From an uncultured Novosphingobium sp. (GTDB lineage Bacteria > Pseudomonadota > Alphaproteobacteria > Sphingomonadales > Sphingomonadaceae), in contig CALLNA010000019.1 in assembly GCA_938005655.1 (NCBI GenBank), forward strand, positions 1 through 6,143: 6,143 nt of DNA, written 5' to 3'. A program made the position numbers and the translations under genes. Of this stretch, positions 5,181 to 6,143 are shown piece by piece. A model generated the notes under the pieces. That model did no database searches, was not told the origin of the DNA, and saw only the letters and a list, made by a program, of their open reading frames with translations. Position 1 is the first letter of the stretch. Each line of letters begins with the position of its first letter.

Positions 5181-6047
5181 TCAGGCGGCCCGGTCGAGCA
5201 GGCGGCGGATCGCCGCGACGCATTCGGGCTCGTCGAGCGTCGGAGCGTGGCCGATCCGCGGCAGGGTCAGCGTCTCGGCCTGCGGCAGGGCCTCGCCCAT
5301 CCGCGCGAAGGTCGCCTCCGAGAGCACGTCCGACAGCGCGCCGCGGATCAGCAGGACCGGCTTGCCGGCCAACCCCTGGAGCGTCGGCCAGAGGTCGGGC
5401 GGGGCCGCGCCGCCGGCCTGCTTGAACGGCTCGGCGATCTTCATGTCGTAGTCGAAGACGATCCGCCCGTTGCTGCCCACGGTCATCGTCCGCTTGGCCA
5501 TGTCGAGCCAGTCGGCGATGTCGTTCTCGGGGAAGAAGGCCCCGTGCCCCTCCTCCAGCGCCCGCGCCGCGTGCATCCAGGTCGGGAAGGTCCGGCCCTG
5601 GCCGACATAGCTGCCGATCCGCTCCAGCCCGGTCACCTCGATCTCCGGGCCGATGTCGTTGAGCACCGCCCCGGCGATCCGCTCCGGCGCCGTGGCCGCG
5701 AGGAGCAGGGTCATCAGCCCGCCGAGCGAGGTCCCCACCGCAACGAAGCGCGGGATACCCGCCTCGTCGAGCAGGGCGGTCACGTCCTCGACGTACTGGA
5801 GCGGGTTGTAGGTCGCCGAATCCTTCGAATAGGCGCTGTCGCCGCGCCCGCGCATGTCCGGGCAGAGCACGCGCCGCTGCCCCGCGAGCGCCCCGGCGAG
5901 CTTCTCGAAGTCGCGGGCGTTGCGCGTCAGTCCCGGCAGGCACAGCACCGGCGGGCGGCCTTGCTCCCCGCTCGGCCCTGGATAGTCGCGATAATGCAGC
6001 TTCAGCCCATCGCGGCTGGTCCAGTACTGGTCGGAGAACTCGCTCAT
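5181..6047 (-). CDS. Alpha/beta-fold hydrolase
   Basis: This 288-residue cytoplasmic protein has the full catalytic set of the alpha/beta hydrolase fold. The oxyanion-side loop is LPGLTRNARDF (37-47), followed by DMRGRGDS (64-71). The nucleophile elbow GTSLGG has Ser at 107. The acid is probably Asp240 in RGALSD, and the base is His267 in GHAPTLDEP. A cap region spans roughly 135-220. No signal peptide or membrane helix is seen. The family includes esterases, lipases, haloalkane dehalogenase relatives and C-C hydrolases, so the substrate cannot be named. The ATG at 6047 is preceded by AGAGGG (6056-6051), a strong but tightly spaced ribosome-binding site. It is the first gene of a two-gene unit with the glycosyltransferase. 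Whether the two act on the same substrate is unknown; the close spacing only shows shared expression. Confidence 0.9.
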   Translation of the reverse strand: MSEFSDQYWTSRDGLKLHYRDYPGPSGEQGRPPVLCLPGLTRNARDFEKLAGALAGQRRVLCPDMRGRGDSAYSKDSATYNPLQYVEDVTALLDEAGIPRFVAVGTSLGGLMTLLLAATAPERIAGAVLNDIGPEIEVTGLERIGSYVGQGRTFPTWMHAARALEEGHGAFFPENDIADWLDMAKRTMTVGSNGRIVFDYDMKIAEPFKQAGGAAPPDLWPTLQGLAGKPVLLIRGALSDVLSEATFARMGEALPQAETLTLPRIGHAPTLDEPECVAAIRRLLDRAA

Positions 6048-6095
6048 GGTCCCTCTTGGCGGCGGCGCGGCTTGCGCCCGGACAGGCGGACGCCC

Positions 6096-6124
6096 ACTAT
6101 CGCCGGATGCGCCCCGAACCGCAA
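6096..6124 (-). promoter_or_regulatory. Candidate promoter for hydrolase-glycosyltransferase unit
   Basis: On the minus strand, TTGCGG (6124-6119) and GATAGT (6101-6096, four of six consensus matches) are separated by 17 nt. Initiation near 6089 would give a leader of about 42 nt, enough to include the AGAGGG ribosome-binding site. The -35 has only the TTG of the consensus. The pattern is reasonable for a high-GC housekeeping promoter but unproven. Confidence 0.35.
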
Positions 6125-6143
6125 GCAGCCGCCTATTCGCCCG

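Noticed and set aside
4415..5425. Long plus-strand open frame opposite the glycosyltransferase and hydrolase
   Set aside because: It spans the junction of two well-supported minus-strand genes and has low-complexity composition with an Arg/Ser-rich tail, typical of a high-GC shadow frame.
6107..6143. Possible start of a divergent plus-strand gene (ATG at 6107, 12 codons visible)
   Set aside because: The frame is open to the window edge but too short to identify, and no ribosome-binding site precedes it. Sequence beyond 6143 is needed.
1..6143. CRISPR array, tRNA or rRNA genes, transposase genes, toxin-antitoxin or defence modules
   Set aside because: No direct repeats with regular spacers, no cloverleaf or rRNA-like segment, and no open frame with the relevant motifs were seen on either strand.

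Overview
This is a high-GC chromosomal window whose six recognisable genes all lie on the minus strand. It looks like an alphaproteobacterium, most likely a sphingomonad (Sphingomonas or a close relative). The reasons are the high GC content, the pairing of a YfgM-like TPR membrane protein with BamB, the style of the GC-rich palindromic intergenic repeats, and the PPK2 and SoxR sequences. This placement is inference from recognition; no database was searched.

In the direction of transcription (right to left) the layout is as follows. (1) 6047-4046: an alpha/beta hydrolase followed after 4 nt by a GT4-family glycosyltransferase, almost certainly co-transcribed. (2) 3913-1722: a YfgM-like inner-membrane TPR protein followed by BamB, the lipoprotein of the outer-membrane beta-barrel assembly machine. 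This is a conserved envelope-biogenesis pair. The GTPase gene der, which often follows bamB, is not here. (3) 1721-1529: an intergenic block with a short hairpin just after bamB, a 30-bp GC-rich hairpin, a small inverted repeat, and then a very clear SoxR box embedded in a 19-bp-spaced promoter. (4) 1528-241: soxR, the [2Fe-2S] redox sensor, followed after 73 nt by ppk2, a class I-type polyphosphate kinase 2. (5) 240-1: no convincing gene, but two palindromic repeat elements.

The most interesting reading is that SoxR activates its own promoter and that ppk2 is the downstream gene of the same transcript. Polyphosphate or nucleotide-pool metabolism would then be under redox-cycler control. The SoxR box and the gene order are visible directly; the co-transcription is inferred. 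The rest of the window is ordinary envelope and housekeeping content, with two TTG starts and several repeat elements worth cataloguing. I did not find an evidently new multi-gene system.
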